A stretch of 64,000 nucleotides of DNA, taken from positions 124,001 to 188,000 of the forward strand of contig JALGAS010000011.1 of the NCBI GenBank assembly GCA_023078685.1, given 5' to 3'. How positions within the stretch are numbered: the stretch's first letter is position 1; each line of letters begins with the position of its first letter. The position numbers were made by a program, and so were the translations under genes. This DNA comes from Neopestalotiopsis rosae. Lineage: Eukaryota; Ascomycota; Sordariomycetes; Amphisphaeriales; Sporocadaceae. This document shows positions 33,353-45,032 of the stretch, in pieces. The notes below the pieces were generated by a model. The model was given only the letters and a program-made list of their open reading frames with translations, was not told the DNA's origin and did no database searches.

Positions 33353-34200
33353 CCCTGAGGCCTGCGCTGGGTTGTATTAGTCTGACATTTCGCTGCTACA
33401 TTATGATTGACCTCCATTAAGCCTCATTGGGAATGAATAGGAAACGGGGGTAGGATCAAATCCTTCTTGTCAAAGTGATACAGTACTCACAATCAAGGTG
33501 GAAACCGTCTCCCATGTCGCATGATCTATAAGCCGAGTTATATAGTAAAGCTCTTGACTCTTTCCGCTGCACCCATATCTCCACAAGGTGTCATCTACTT
33601 CTAAGGACGCCACAGAGACAAATACGCGTATATCAACCGACCTATTTTCAGTAGCAATGCTCAGGGCTTAATCCAGCACACTTAAAACGCGATCGGGTCT
33701 GGGATTTCTAATCTGTCTCCAGTCTCTACCAAGGAAAAACACAAGGCCACAGAAGAGCAACGACTCCAGGAATGATGCAGGTAATATCTCATCTTCAGTG
33801 TAATCAAACAAGGCCAGTTGCTAATCACATTGTCTGGCTGTTGAGAACAAGACACCCATTACCGGGCAGACCCTTTGCTTCGGGTCCCCATTGTATAGAC
33901 TCAGCGCTATGTCGAGTTGAAGCTGAAATACGCGTATTTTGTACGCTACTGCAAGCTGGGATGGCCTGCCAGGGATTGGAATGCCGCGACTACTGCGCTG
34001 CAACATGAGTTATTACAGTGGACACTAGATGCCGCGGTGGATTGCGCTGCGCAAACAAAAGGTCTCGGGAAAGATGACGAATGTCAAGAAATAAAACAAA
34101 AAATTCATTCATACGCTTGCTATCTAGACCATGTTTTATAAACCGCCTATTATCATTATACACCCAAAGAAAAAGGGGGCTCGTTGACGCTCGCAGAAGA
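33353..34200. other. Intergenic, 0.85 kb
   Basis: Short frames at 33772-34141 have no domain. I see no gene. Confidence 0.5.
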
Positions 34201-36879
34201 TCAAGCCCTCTGGAAAAAGCTCCCCACTCGTTTCGTCTGCCGCACATCGCCCTCGAGACCAAAGCCGAACCGCGGCCTCTGCTGTCCCGTCGTCGTCGCA
34301 CCAGCGCCGCCTCCAGCACCAGCACCAGCATTCGCGCCAGTACTCTCCCGCGGCGTCGAGGCCCCCGTGTACGACGTGCTGCTCTCGTCCTCGGCCACGG
34401 CATCCAGGGGCCGGGCCCGGTGTATCAAGCCGTACCCGACCTTCATCTTGCGGATGTCCGAGCCGTTGTCCTCGTGCCAGGCCACCTTCTCGAGCGCGGG
34501 TCCGCGGGTCGCGGCCACAATGCTCGAAAAGCGCGTGTCGTAGACGCGGCCCTCGTTGGCCAGCACCGCGCCCGTGCCCATGATGACGGCCACAATGGCG
34601 CAGGCGAAGGCGCAGCTGTAGACGATCCACAGGTCACGGAGAACGTAGTGGTAGCGGTTCTCCCAGCGCGTCCGGGTGCAGGGCCATAGCGTCGTCTGGT
34701 TGCCGGGCTCGTCGCCCGAGATCTCCCAGGGCTTGGCGGCCCACACGACGGACAGGAGCATGTGGTTTGAGAGCATGGACAGGATAATGTCCTCGTATAA
34801 ACTTTGGACGCGATCCTGCAGGTCTGGGTACGCGAACCACTCGTTCTTGGGATCGAGCAGCTTGGTTTGCAGCGCCTTGGTGTTGGCGTTCGGCACCGGT
34901 ACCGAGGCCGAGTTCACCGTTCCGTTCATGACTTCGCGCAGCGTCAAGCCGATGGAGTGAAACGACGATAGTCGTCGGTAGCGGCGGGTGTTTGTGAAGT
35001 TGGACATGGGATAGGGATACACGTAGTTGCTCTCGGGCGTTGCCGTGGTGTTGTCGTTGGTGCCATCGTTAGCATCGACGCCGCGTTCGTATGTCGTGTT
35101 CATCACAGGGTACAGATATGTTCTGTCAATGACCTGGGTGCTCTGGTCCTTGCCTTCATATGTGAAGTTGACCTTGTATTGTGTCTCGTAGTGCTCACAG
35201 GCAAATATTTTGGGGATGAATGATTCATTCCAGCCTGCCACACTACTGTTGGCAGGAGGATTGCTCGGGTCAACCATGACCGAGTAGCCGGCCCAGATGA
35301 TGGGTTCTGTTCGAAAGGCACCCAGATGTTTGGGCCAAGTAGAAGGCGTTCCATTTATCGGCATTCCCCCCGGCCAGACTTCCTTGAGCTGTGCTGAGGA
35401 ATAATCGCCCTCGGTCGAGTGTACAAAGTAGCTGTGCTGCCCATTTGGGAGCAGCATATCTGTGTCGAATGGCGGAGTGGAATCACCCAGATTTGCTACC
35501 GCGGAACCGACGCCGTTGGCTACTTCGCTGCACTTGTATCCAGGTGCGACGAACTCGATTGTGTACGAGCAGTTCCAGCCGACCCCGCATACATCATGTG
35601 CTGCATCCTCGCCGGCATTAACCTTTTTGGAAAAGATACCCAAGCTGGCAGTGGCTCTAAAGAGGTCGTGTGGAGCTGTATAGTAGTCGTACCATCCATC
35701 GGCACTCGTGTTCACCGTCGTCGCATTCCACAAGTTGACAGACAGACCGTATAAACCGTTGACCTTGGTCGGTTCTCTAAAGTTCTCAATCTCCTCAAAT
35801 GTAAAATTCAAGGTTCGAACACTCGGACACTTTGTATCCACAATGTTGTTTACCAGTCTCACCGTCAGGGTATTACTGGTCAGAATGACCATGAGCGGTG
35901 TGATCCAGACAAGCGCGGCCAGGAGCATGCAGATCTTGGCCTTCTGATAAATCTCGCGATTCCACAGCGCCGAAATGTCGCTCGTCGCGGCAAAGAGTGA
36001 ATCGAGCGCGCCGACGCTGAGAAGCTTGTTTCGCACCGTCACCCAGAGGCGCTGTCGAAAGGCGGTCACGGTGGCTGCGACAAACCCCGCCTTGGCCACG
36101 AAAGCCAATATCGTACCATAACGCAACATGGCCACTTGGTTATCTGCCAGGCGATCGTCCAAGGCCTTGTAGAAGAGATGGTGGCCTATGGCAGCGAACA
36201 GACCGAGCAAGAGGAACACAAACATGATCCACTCTGGCCTCCAGACGAACCACCTCTTGGGCGATTTGGGTGGAAGGCCGGCGGGCGTGTATGGCGGCGG
36301 AGTGGGTGATTCCCTCGTCCATTCTGTGGTTACTGGAGGCGTCTGCAAAAGATAGGCCTGTGAAGTCTCGGTTGTGGACCGGCCATGTTGGTGATAGGCC
36401 TCACGGGGAGTGTACGGCGAGGCATATGCGCCGCCCAATCCCGGTCCAGTAGACATGTACGCCGCGTTACTCTCATCAAACTCCATGGGCTGCATTGGTC
36501 GCCGACTGGCAAATGATGACATTTGCGAGGAAATGTGAGTAGCCGGCGGAGGGCTGTATGGAGAATCTAGCGACGGAGAGACCATGCTGGCATCATGTAA
36601 ACCGCCTGACGGAGCATTCGCGTAGCTGGCGCCGTGCATTGGCAACCATGATCGCGACTCTGCCGACACGGGGCGAAAGGCAGGATTGGTTGAGCCGTCA
36701 GTCTGTGATACTTCGCTCAGAGAGACATTGGTGAGGTCCTTCTTGTCCGCCGATGTGTTTCCGTTGTCCCCCTCGAGCCGCCCTGATGGCACGCCCATAG
36801 TCGTCGAGTTGCCGTAAGTGGCCTGGCTCTCCTGGCCTGGAAAGTCCTGCGCGCGATTCCAGTCTTCCGTTCCAGCCAT
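34201..36879 (-). CDS. Large fungal plasma-membrane protein of unknown function
   Basis: This is a single exon of 892 aa. Residues 1-200 are low-complexity, Ser/Pro-rich and predicted cytoplasmic. Then comes PKRWFVWRPEWIMFVFLLLG and a cluster of hydrophobic segments up to about residue 340. A long extracellular-type domain with many Asn-X-Ser/Thr sites follows. One further helix, IVYSCAFACAIVAVIMGTGAVL, lies near residue 770 before a Gly/Ala-rich tail. This layout is widespread in Pezizomycotina, where it is sometimes mislabelled formylmethionine deformylase-like; I see no such enzyme motif. Function is unknown. Confidence 0.88.
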   Translation of the reverse strand: MAGTEDWNRAQDFPGQESQATYGNSTTMGVPSGRLEGDNGNTSADKKDLTNVSLSEVSQTDGSTNPAFRPVSAESRSWLPMHGASYANAPSGGLHDASMVSPSLDSPYSPPPATHISSQMSSFASRRPMQPMEFDESNAAYMSTGPGLGGAYASPYTPREAYHQHGRSTTETSQAYLLQTPPVTTEWTRESPTPPPYTPAGLPPKSPKRWFVWRPEWIMFVFLLLGLFAAIGHHLFYKALDDRLADNQVAMLRYGTILAFVAKAGFVAATVTAFRQRLWVTVRNKLLSVGALDSLFAATSDISALWNREIYQKAKICMLLAALVWITPLMVILTSNTLTVRLVNNIVDTKCPSVRTLNFTFEEIENFREPTKVNGLYGLSVNLWNATTVNTSADGWYDYYTAPHDLFRATASLGIFSKKVNAGEDAAHDVCGVGWNCSYTIEFVAPGYKCSEVANGVGSAVANLGDSTPPFDTDMLLPNGQHSYFVHSTEGDYSSAQLKEVWPGGMPINGTPSTWPKHLGAFRTEPIIWAGYSVMVDPSNPPANSSVAGWNESFIPKIFACEHYETQYKVNFTYEGKDQSTQVIDRTYLYPVMNTTYERGVDANDGTNDNTTATPESNYVYPYPMSNFTNTRRYRRLSSFHSIGLTLREVMNGTVNSASVPVPNANTKALQTKLLDPKNEWFAYPDLQDRVQSLYEDIILSMLSNHMLLSVVWAAKPWEISGDEPGNQTTLWPCTRTRWENRYHYVLRDLWIVYSCAFACAIVAVIMGTGAVLANEGRVYDTRFSSIVAATRGPALEKVAWHEDNGSDIRKMKVGYGLIHRARPLDAVAEDESSTSYTGASTPRESTGANAGAGAGGGAGATTTGQQRPRFGFGLEGDVRQTKRVGSFFQRA

Positions 36880-39049
36880 GACGCTTTTATTAATAATTCA
36901 TACTAAAGCGTCGCGACGTTTGTTGTCCACCCGAAAAAGAACCAATACAGGTCAAAACTGAAAGGCTAGAGAGTTAGTCGACGGGAACGCTGACGCTCTC
37001 GCGAGGTTTTGATATAGAGAAAACAATGGGATTTGAATGAAAAGAAATGAGAAATGGGCTAAGATCGTCAGCCTCCTTACCTCTTACGAACTCGGCAGAT
37101 TCCAGCGATAGCCGGGAGTTCGGACCATAACTGTTGGCACCGTTTGCACTCGGGGGATTTTGGTAAGATTTCCAGGAGAGGAAACTAATGAGGTAGGGAA
37201 CGATTAGGAGAGCAAGACAAGAAACAATAAAATTGAAGACCCAAAAGTGGAGGAGGTGGAGGAAGGGATTCCGGAAAGACGGGAACCTGCTTCTTCCATC
37301 TACATTTCCATGAATCAATCAATTGCTCGGGCGGCCACGAAGAGTTCTCTTCTCTCGTCATGCTGTGTCACAAAGGCAAACCTCGTGGGCGAGAGTTGGC
37401 GGGGGTGTTGTTTTCTCTGGGTAACCCACCCAACCCACCAAGACGTACCTAATCCCTAGCCGTCACACAGCGACCTTAAGCACCCCATCATCTTCCGATG
37501 GACGGTGATTGGCCGATATACTTGGACAACCTGGCAATCTTATTATGGTTTAGGACGGGGTCTAGAGTCCAGACCACATAGTGGTTTTAGCCCATTGCGG
37601 CCATGCCCTGACAGCCAGCCCTGTGCTGTGTCTAGCGGAAAGTTTCGTCTTCTCTGCCAATTGGCAAGGTACCGTACCTATCTGAGATTATCACTGGGGG
37701 GGCTTGGGGGGTTGTGGCTGTCGCTAATGTAGGACTTTGATTGAAATGGTGGCAGACGACAGATGAGAGAACATACGGGCGGCCGAGTTCCTGGGTTCAA
37801 ACGGGGAGAAGGATTCTCGCGACAAGCGCAAGCTGCAGACAGGACCAAGAATGAACACGCAAGCTTCTTCTCCAACCTGTCAGCGCAAACCCGGGCAGGG
37901 AGCATCGGGGTTTCTGCACCTCAGCCGCAGTCGCCGATACCACCCATTATTCGTTGTCGCACCGTGGGTTGTCAGTCAATCATATGTCAAAAAGCTGGGG
38001 AACGGAAAGGGAGCAGATGGGAAAACCACACATGCCAGGACGCCCGGCAGTGGAGGCTCGCTGAGCTGTCGAATGAGGTACTGGGTCACCTAAAAAGGGC
38101 GGTGCCACGTCCCCGGGAAGCTCCAGTCAGAGAGCTAATGCGATGGGCTCAGGGTAGTGTGCCACTGTGCCCACGCCATGCGATGCGGTGCAGGCTTACG
38201 TGAGACGAAAAATCCTAGTCCACGTTGACGGTGACTGCCCATACATCTTCTCTCTCTCCCCTTGCGTTGAATTGCGTTCCATCGATGCTCATGGGCGCCC
38301 TCACATGTGCTGTTGTTATTTTTAAACACAGTATACTGTACTCTAGTGACCAGGCAGACAGGTCCAAGAGCAGGATCCTGTACCCGGGTTAAGCGTTAAG
38401 CTGTCACTCTTCTGCCAAACCACACTAGATTTCTCTGCTCTGCCCCGCCCCGCGGCCGCTTTCCCATTGTAAGGAGGCCATATAATGCAAATCAATCCTA
38501 TTTCTTGAGCACTTCCTCAGTTAATTCTCCGAATCGGAACGTTCTAGACACGGCGTCGATTTGCTCAAGCTGCGACCTTGGGCTGTTTGATGCGCAAGAC
38601 GTACACCAACCCCCACCATCCATTATGCACCCTGTGTATGCTGGCACAAGTCTATTTTCTTGCCTTATTGTCCTCCCCGTATGATTCCGAGACTGCAGTA
38701 AATATTTCTCTTGGTATCACCATAGTTAGTGTCTACTCGCCATAAATCTGTGGCACTTTGCGCGACTTGCTTGTCAGTCAGGAATCCCACTGGCAAACCT
38801 CCCGGCAGTACCAGCAGGATTTATATATGCAGTGTAACCAAACATTTCCAGGATCGATTTCTTAATCCACGATATATACGCACACTGAGAGGCTTGCGGT
38901 ACCATACTCAGCAATTGAGGTCAATGTTTTGATACATCAGGATCAATCAGTACTAGCTAAACAATGACCAGCAGAGCCCTTGACGCAATATTTCATCAGA
39001 TATTTGGCGTCACCACTTGGAAATCATGAGATGAGAGAAGAAACATGAT
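36880..39049. other. Intergenic, 2.2 kb
   Basis: This is the largest gene-free stretch, upstream of the large membrane protein. Frames are short and overlapping on both strands, and I recognise no domain, RNA gene or repeat. Confidence 0.5.
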
Positions 39050-40648
39050 TTAGTTCTTGTGCAACAGGTAAATCTCTCCCTCATTACTGTTGTCGCTGCC
39101 GACGAAAAGTCCCCGACCTGCCGGGTCCCAAGTAGACGCCGTGAGGCGGAAGCAGTTGCTCTGCGTCAGGCCATTGGCGGTGCACTGCAATATTTTCACG
39201 TCAGCTAGAGTATTCTTGGGGGACAAGTAATTTATGACTGGGAAAAGTTTCAACTCACCGACTCTGGGCTCGTCGCCGACAAGACGTCGGTATAGCCCGT
39301 GGTGCTGGTAGAGGGGGCCACGGGGTCGTACTGGCCGCTGGCCGTCTTGGTAAAGGGCACCTGGACGACCTTGAAGCCGGTCGGGGGCTGGCGGTCCCAG
39401 GAGCCGTGGAACGTGACGTACATGTTGGTGGCGTTGGCGTCAAAGGCGTTCCAGATGGGGGCCGAGTGCGCCTGGAACGACAGCCGCGGCGCCACGGCCT
39501 GCCCGTTGCAGCTCGCGTCGTTAAAGGTGCTGTTGGGGCTCAGCACAAAGTGGTCGCCGACCTTGAGCGCCGTGTTGTCCTTGAACAGGCTCGGGTCCCA
39601 GACGGTGAAGCAGGTCGGGTACCCGAACCATCTGTCCCGGTCCTTGAGGGGGTCGCCCACTACATGAATGGTGTTTACTTGTCAGCGACCAAATTGCTGT
39701 GGGAAGTCTGGATATCGAGAATGAATGGAGGTAAGCTACGTACAGTTATTGAGTTTTTCTGCTGGATTATCCTTGTGGATATCAGTTCGAGCGCCGTTTA
39801 CCGTGCGGGTAAAGTCCTAGGTGTTCTATTAGTCTCATCAAAATGCCACTGAATAATTCATACGATGAAATCTCACATCACCACTATTCTCGACTCCCCA
39901 AACAACGCCATTGGGGTCAGTTGTGAAGCCAATCTCGTTGCGCAGGCCATAGGCAAAGACCTCGCCGTCAGTCTTGTAGGTGTATCCAGCCGACGGCGCC
40001 TTGCTCATGTCAAAGATCTTGATAATGGCGCGACCAGTGGCCTTGTTGGCCGAGGCCGTGTCCATGTTCTGATTGCTACCGACTTGGACGAGCACCATGT
40101 TGGGCTGGGACGGCACGACCAGGACGTTGCGCGTGGAGTGAATGCCAGTGTCCATGCCCTTGACGACCGTCTTTTGGTTGGACACGGCCCTCGTGGCTGG
40201 GTTATAGGTCCAAGAGTACACCGTCGTCTCGCTGCTAGCGTACAGGGTGTTTCCCTCAGGAGTGAGGGAGAGGCCATGGTTCAGAGACGTGAGAGAGATC
40301 AATGTCGAGCTGCTGTTGATACACCCATTGGTACCCCATGTGTGAACGGAGATGCCCTTGGTGGCTTCCGATACGAGCATGTTACCCAGGGGATCAAAAA
40401 CAATGGTCCGGACTTGCTTCAAGTTACCGGCTACCTTGACCACGGACCAGCCCGATGCTGCCTTGTATTGATATCTCATTGCAGGCACGCCACTGCAGCT
40501 TGTCGGGAGCGGCAGAGCCTGAATGTCGGCCACCGCATGTTCTGTCACGAATACCTCGTTTAGTTCAGTTCATCGATCAATAATGCATTCGTTACTTACC
40601 GATAACCAGAAAGCCTAGCAACCAAAATATAGCACCGAAGAAATTCAT
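39050..40648 (-). CDS. Secreted sorbosone/pyranose dehydrogenase-like beta-propeller (AA12-type, PQQ)
   Basis: Exons on the minus strand are 40648-40600, 40541-39877, 39816-39744, 39659-39259 and 39184-39050, summing to 441 codons (440 aa). A hydrophobic start (MNFFGAIFWLLGFLVIG) is a signal peptide. The body reads as a six-bladed propeller of the glucose/sorbosone dehydrogenase fold: RTIVFDPLGNMLVSE, NHGLSLTPEGNTLYASS, GLRNEIGFTTDPNGVVWGVENSGD and FHGSWDRQPPTGFKVVQVPF are characteristic. Fungal AA12 enzymes oxidise sugars with PQQ and feed electrons to lytic monooxygenases. No cellulose-binding or cytochrome domain is attached. Cofactor use here is inferred from the family. Confidence 0.88.
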
Positions 40649-41465
40649 CTTTTGATATAGTCTTGTCATGCGCGTGAATGGTAGACGCAGATACGACAGC
40701 ACGACGTCTGCGCCTTATCAAGACTGCGCGTGCGAGACTCTGGTTGATATATATGACGAGATCGAATGTAAGTACGGTCCATTCAAAGAACGGCCGGCAA
40801 ATTTGGAGTTCCCATCTGTGCGTCGCGGCATATGTCGTCGTAACGCCGAAAGGGGTGCCCAAATGATTCCCCTTGTGGCCTGCCAATATACTGCCTATAT
40901 TATCCGCGATCCTGGTCGCCACGCGATTGGGCACCACCTTTGCCACAACATCAACTTATGGCCCGGGAAAATGCATAATCGAGACCCGCAATATGTTCAA
41001 TACCCATCATTTCTTGGAAAGTTTCGGCTCTTGCTTTCAAATAGTGTGTGTCAGCAGGGCGTTGTTTTGATATATATTTTTGGCTTTGAGCTTGGCGAGA
41101 GACCACCCTTTGACGACAAGAGAGCAATGATCTGCATGATCGATCGAGGCACTCCAATTTGAATTGTGTCTGAGCATTTTACATTTCACATATAGAATCG
41201 TTACAGTCATGTGTTGAGGTTATATTCTACATAAGTAAAATATTCCGCAATGATAGTCTGATTGGTTTTACGCGGCACTTGAAAATAAATCATGCCATTA
41301 CTAACCTATAGGACGCAGAATCAGAGCACCGATGATCCAACCTCGAAAGCAGTCATATAGTAGATCAAGTCAATAATGATTTACTCATTCGCTATAATTC
41401 TACTGCCCGCACTCTCTCCGATATGAAGCATGTGACTCCAACAATTAACAAGCTCTAGCCATCTT
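40649..41465. other. Intergenic, 0.8 kb
   Basis: A 164-codon plus-strand frame at 40668-41162 lies over the promoter of the dehydrogenase and has no domain. I do not call it. Confidence 0.5.
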
Positions 41466-43428
41466 TTACTCCTCCTCCTTTGAGGAAATGATAGTCTTCT
41501 CCGCGGTCAACGTCTCGGGGAAGTCCTCCGACTGAGTCATGAAGACATCATCATTCATCTTGCGGTGCCTCCACCAAAAGATGACAGTCTGAACGGCCAG
41601 GGCGATACCCGGCGCGGCCCAGGCCCAGACCAGCGTGGGGTCGGCAATGGCGGGGATCAGGATCTCGCCGAGGGCGCTGCTGAGCGCCGTCATGAAGAGG
41701 AACAGGGCCACGACGGTCGAGCGCATGTTGGCGGGCGCGCGGGCGTAGGCGAGCTCGTAGGCCGTTACGTTGACAAAGATCTCGGACATGGCGCCCAGCG
41801 CCACGTTGGGTACCTGCCACCAGATGGAGAGGGGCGAGACGCCGTCGCAGTCGCTGGCGTAGTAGCCGCTGGACAGAGTTAGTACAAGTCATTCAAATGC
41901 CAACGAAGGCAGGGGTGCAAACTTACCAAGGGCTCGTCTCGTATACGCGCCACTGCACAATGGCACCAATAACGGACGAGATGATGGCGAGGACGAATCC
42001 AAAGGTCATGCGACTAATGCGTCCAAACTTGATGTTCTTGCGCTTGAGGAAAGGATACACAATCTCCGCCATGAACGGGGCAAAGAAGATGATGACCAAG
42101 GGGTTGAAGTGGCCGAGGAGATCATTGGGCGCGCCGTCCGAAGTCATGGCGGCGCCCTGATTGGAGAGCACGCTGCCCACGCCACCGTCGTTGAGCACCC
42201 ACACGGGCACGTACAGGAAGATCTGCACGGCCTGCCACGTCCGGCGCGCGTCGTCTACGTCCTTTTCCGAGAAGCCGACCTCGACGCCGCGCTCGCTGAG
42301 GGTCGACGGCGCCACGTTGGACCAAAAGTTCTTGGAAAAGATGTTGCCCTTGCTGGACTTTAGGCCGAGGACGGTGATCTTGACGAACCGGGTCAGGTCC
42401 GAGCCCTGCGGCGGCGTGCGGATGGTGCGCTTGTAGGTAAAGGCTAGCAGGACGGGCAGCAAGAAGTAGACAATACCCGGAACGAGGTAGGCCAACCAGA
42501 AGCTGTGGTACTTTTCAATGTAGACAACGGCAATGGAGAAGAAGGCTCCAACGTTGACAAAGGCATAAAAGATGAGCATGATATGGCTCACGGTCGTCTC
42601 CGGGTCGACGAGCACCTTTTCGCCCGACTTGAGCACCTTGGTGTACTCGCGCTGGTACTTGTACTGGTCGATGACGGTGGGGGCAACGTTGGGCTTGAAG
42701 ATACCGGCGCCGATAGCCAGGAGGATATAGCTGAACAAGAAGGGTGCGAGGCCCTTGCCGGCCTGGAGCAGAGCCGGGGCGGCACCGCCAATCATGATAA
42801 CGTGGGCGACGCCGCCAATGATGACGCCCCAGACAATGGCCGCGTATCTACCAATCTTGACATCGGCGATCCACGCACCCAAGATGGGAATGACATAGGC
42901 CAGAAAAGTAAACATGAGACCAATGGCGGAAGCTTTCTGTAGGCCGAGATTCAGCGCGCCGGCGTGGGAATCGGGTTTGCTGGGATCAATGGCACCGGTG
43001 CCAGGGCCGCCCTCGGGCAAGGGGAACTGGAGGTAGTTGTTGAATGCAGCCTTGACACCGTAGTATGATGCTCTCTCGGCCATTTCGACAAAGCACAACG
43101 ACCAGGAGATATAGGGGATAGTGTCGTGAATTTTACGCAGCGTCGACCGCTCTTCCTCGGTCGGCGCTGGGTAGTCTGCAGGATCAATGACATGGGCAGC
43201 GTCACTACTCGAGACGGTCTGGGACTCTGCCTGAGCATCGTCGTGGAAAGAAGGCGCAGTGCTGGTATTGGCTGCCTGCTTGGCTGGAGCGTTGGCGACA
43301 TGGACGCCTTGGTCCGAGTCTGGCTCGACAATCTTCTGGACCGTCAGTCCAACCACATTTTCCGCTATTCAGACAAAGAGAGTCAGTCATGGACGATATC
43401 CAAGTCATTGACAATGCAACTTACCCAT
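41466..43428 (-). CDS. POT/PTR2-family peptide transporter
   Basis: This is a proton-coupled di-/tripeptide importer of the plasma membrane. Exons on the minus strand are 43428-43425 (only ATGG), 43364-41927 and 41868-41466, summing to 615 codons (614 aa). Helix 1 carries the POT signature with its ERASYYG motif (FVEMAERASYYGV), and GAWIADVKIGRY, the GAGIFKPNV motif and the FYAFVNVGAFFSI motif follow. The N-terminal tail (residues 1-75) is acidic and cytoplasmic. The tiny first exon is supported by GTAAGT next to ATGG and by the frame. It diverges from the dihydropyrimidinase gene, suggesting shared nitrogen control. Confidence 0.92.
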
Positions 43429-45032
43429 GATGATCGATAGTTACTCTTGGCTTTTAGCTTACCAAGTACGGGATCGAAAGCCTTGACTCTTGCCGAGAAA
43501 TGACAAGACAACTAGTGAAATCGACAAATGGTCCCTGGATAGACAAGCTTTTTATTCCTACTTGGCCCCTACTAACATCTCTCGCAACAAGACTGAGACC
43601 ACGAAATCGGAAGGTCAAAAGTAGATGCACGTTTCGTAAAGGAACGGGCAGCGACCTTTTTGTACAACCTTTTCGTATCAAGACAATGTTCGGCTCACGA
43701 GTCTTGAAAGTGGAGTGAAACCCTTGACGAGAACCAACCCCCTGGCGCATTGCGATATCTCAAATGCTATTGCGCCATCATAGAAATTCTCCTCCATGGT
43801 ACCATCTCACGCAAAAAAGAGCAATCGAGACTCCCAAGCAACTTTCGAAAACCCCATTCATTATGCAATGAAATCGGGTTATCTCGTAACGTTGCTTCTC
43901 TTTTCCGGGCAATTGCAATCATCGGTCTCCCAACATGGCGTACAATCTGCACAGCAACCAGGGGGATGTCCGTTTGCCAAGATCAACCAAGATAAGGACG
44001 ACATGGTATCCAAAGGCAGTATAAGAAGGGGGCCGCGCGGCTCTTCAATTGGCCCAGATCTGCAGCGTCAAACCTCGTTCCGATGCTTTTGTTTGAGGGG
44101 TGGTAAGATTTGAATCTTACACTCTTAAAGAGTCCATGGCCCCGACGGCACGACGGAAAAAAATAGTCACTCATGACTTTCTTTGGCATCTCAAAACGAT
44201 ATACGATATCTGCAGAACGCCTCATGGTCGGTCGTATTCGGTCGCATCCAACCACGATCGAGGCAAATAATCCGGGGTTCGGAACATGCCGAACTGGGAG
44301 CTTCGCGCGGGGTATTGAGAGCGTCGTTACCTCCCAACTTGTTCTCCTCTGGAATCGCACTTTCACGATTTGCTGTCTTGAAAAGAGAACAAGGTCAGTC
44401 TGAGACCAAAATACAAGGTCGAAAAGTGGCAACATCGGGAGTCAACTGCCGGGTTTATCATCTCAGATTTCCCCAGTTGTGCTTTGGTGTAACCATGTTG
44501 TGGGGAAGGGTGGACGCTAATCACTGTGCACTCTGCTGCGCGGGCTTCAGTGAGTGAGTGCTGGCGGGTAAAAAGAAGGGTAGATGCGTTCCGATCTCCC
44601 TAACATACCATGCATGGAAGAGGGGGTTATTCTTATTGGTCCATGTTATTTCGATACTGGACGAAAAAGCTAATCTGACTTATTGTCAATCGAAAATCCC
44701 TTATCTTTTGGAGTTCCCCACGATTATATGCCCTATCTTGGAGACTCACCCCTGACTCGAGAAACTGGAAGGCCCCGAACAGCGCCGAACAAGTGTCTCG
44801 ATAACGGCGCGTCGGCGCAAGTCCCGCCTGGTGAGCGGCTTTGCGCCGCCAGCTTTTGTGCCGAAAACGGTAATATGACCTGCCAAATGTAGATATAGAA
44901 ATGTGAGAAAAAGGTAGGAATTGAGGTTATTGTGAGGAATCTATTCTTGTTTCATCTTCATCTTCTTGCCTCGAGTCTTTGCAAGAAAACAAGGCTTGTT
45001 TCTTGTTGTTTCCAACCACGCCGGCAAGGAAA
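43429..45032. promoter_or_regulatory. 1.6-kb divergent region, POT transporter / dihydropyrimidinase
   Basis: The region lies between two nitrogen-scavenging genes in divergent orientation. Short frames have no domain. Several GATA cores are present, as expected for nitrogen control, but the motif is too short to prove it. Confidence 0.4.

Noticed and set aside
34081..34689. Long plus-strand frame opposite the large membrane protein
   Set aside because: Arg-rich shadow of a GC-rich coding region; the minus-strand frame has membrane helices and is far longer.
39865..40563. 232-codon plus-strand frame opposite the AA12-like gene
   Set aside because: Antisense shadow; the minus strand carries the conserved propeller motifs and proper splice sites.
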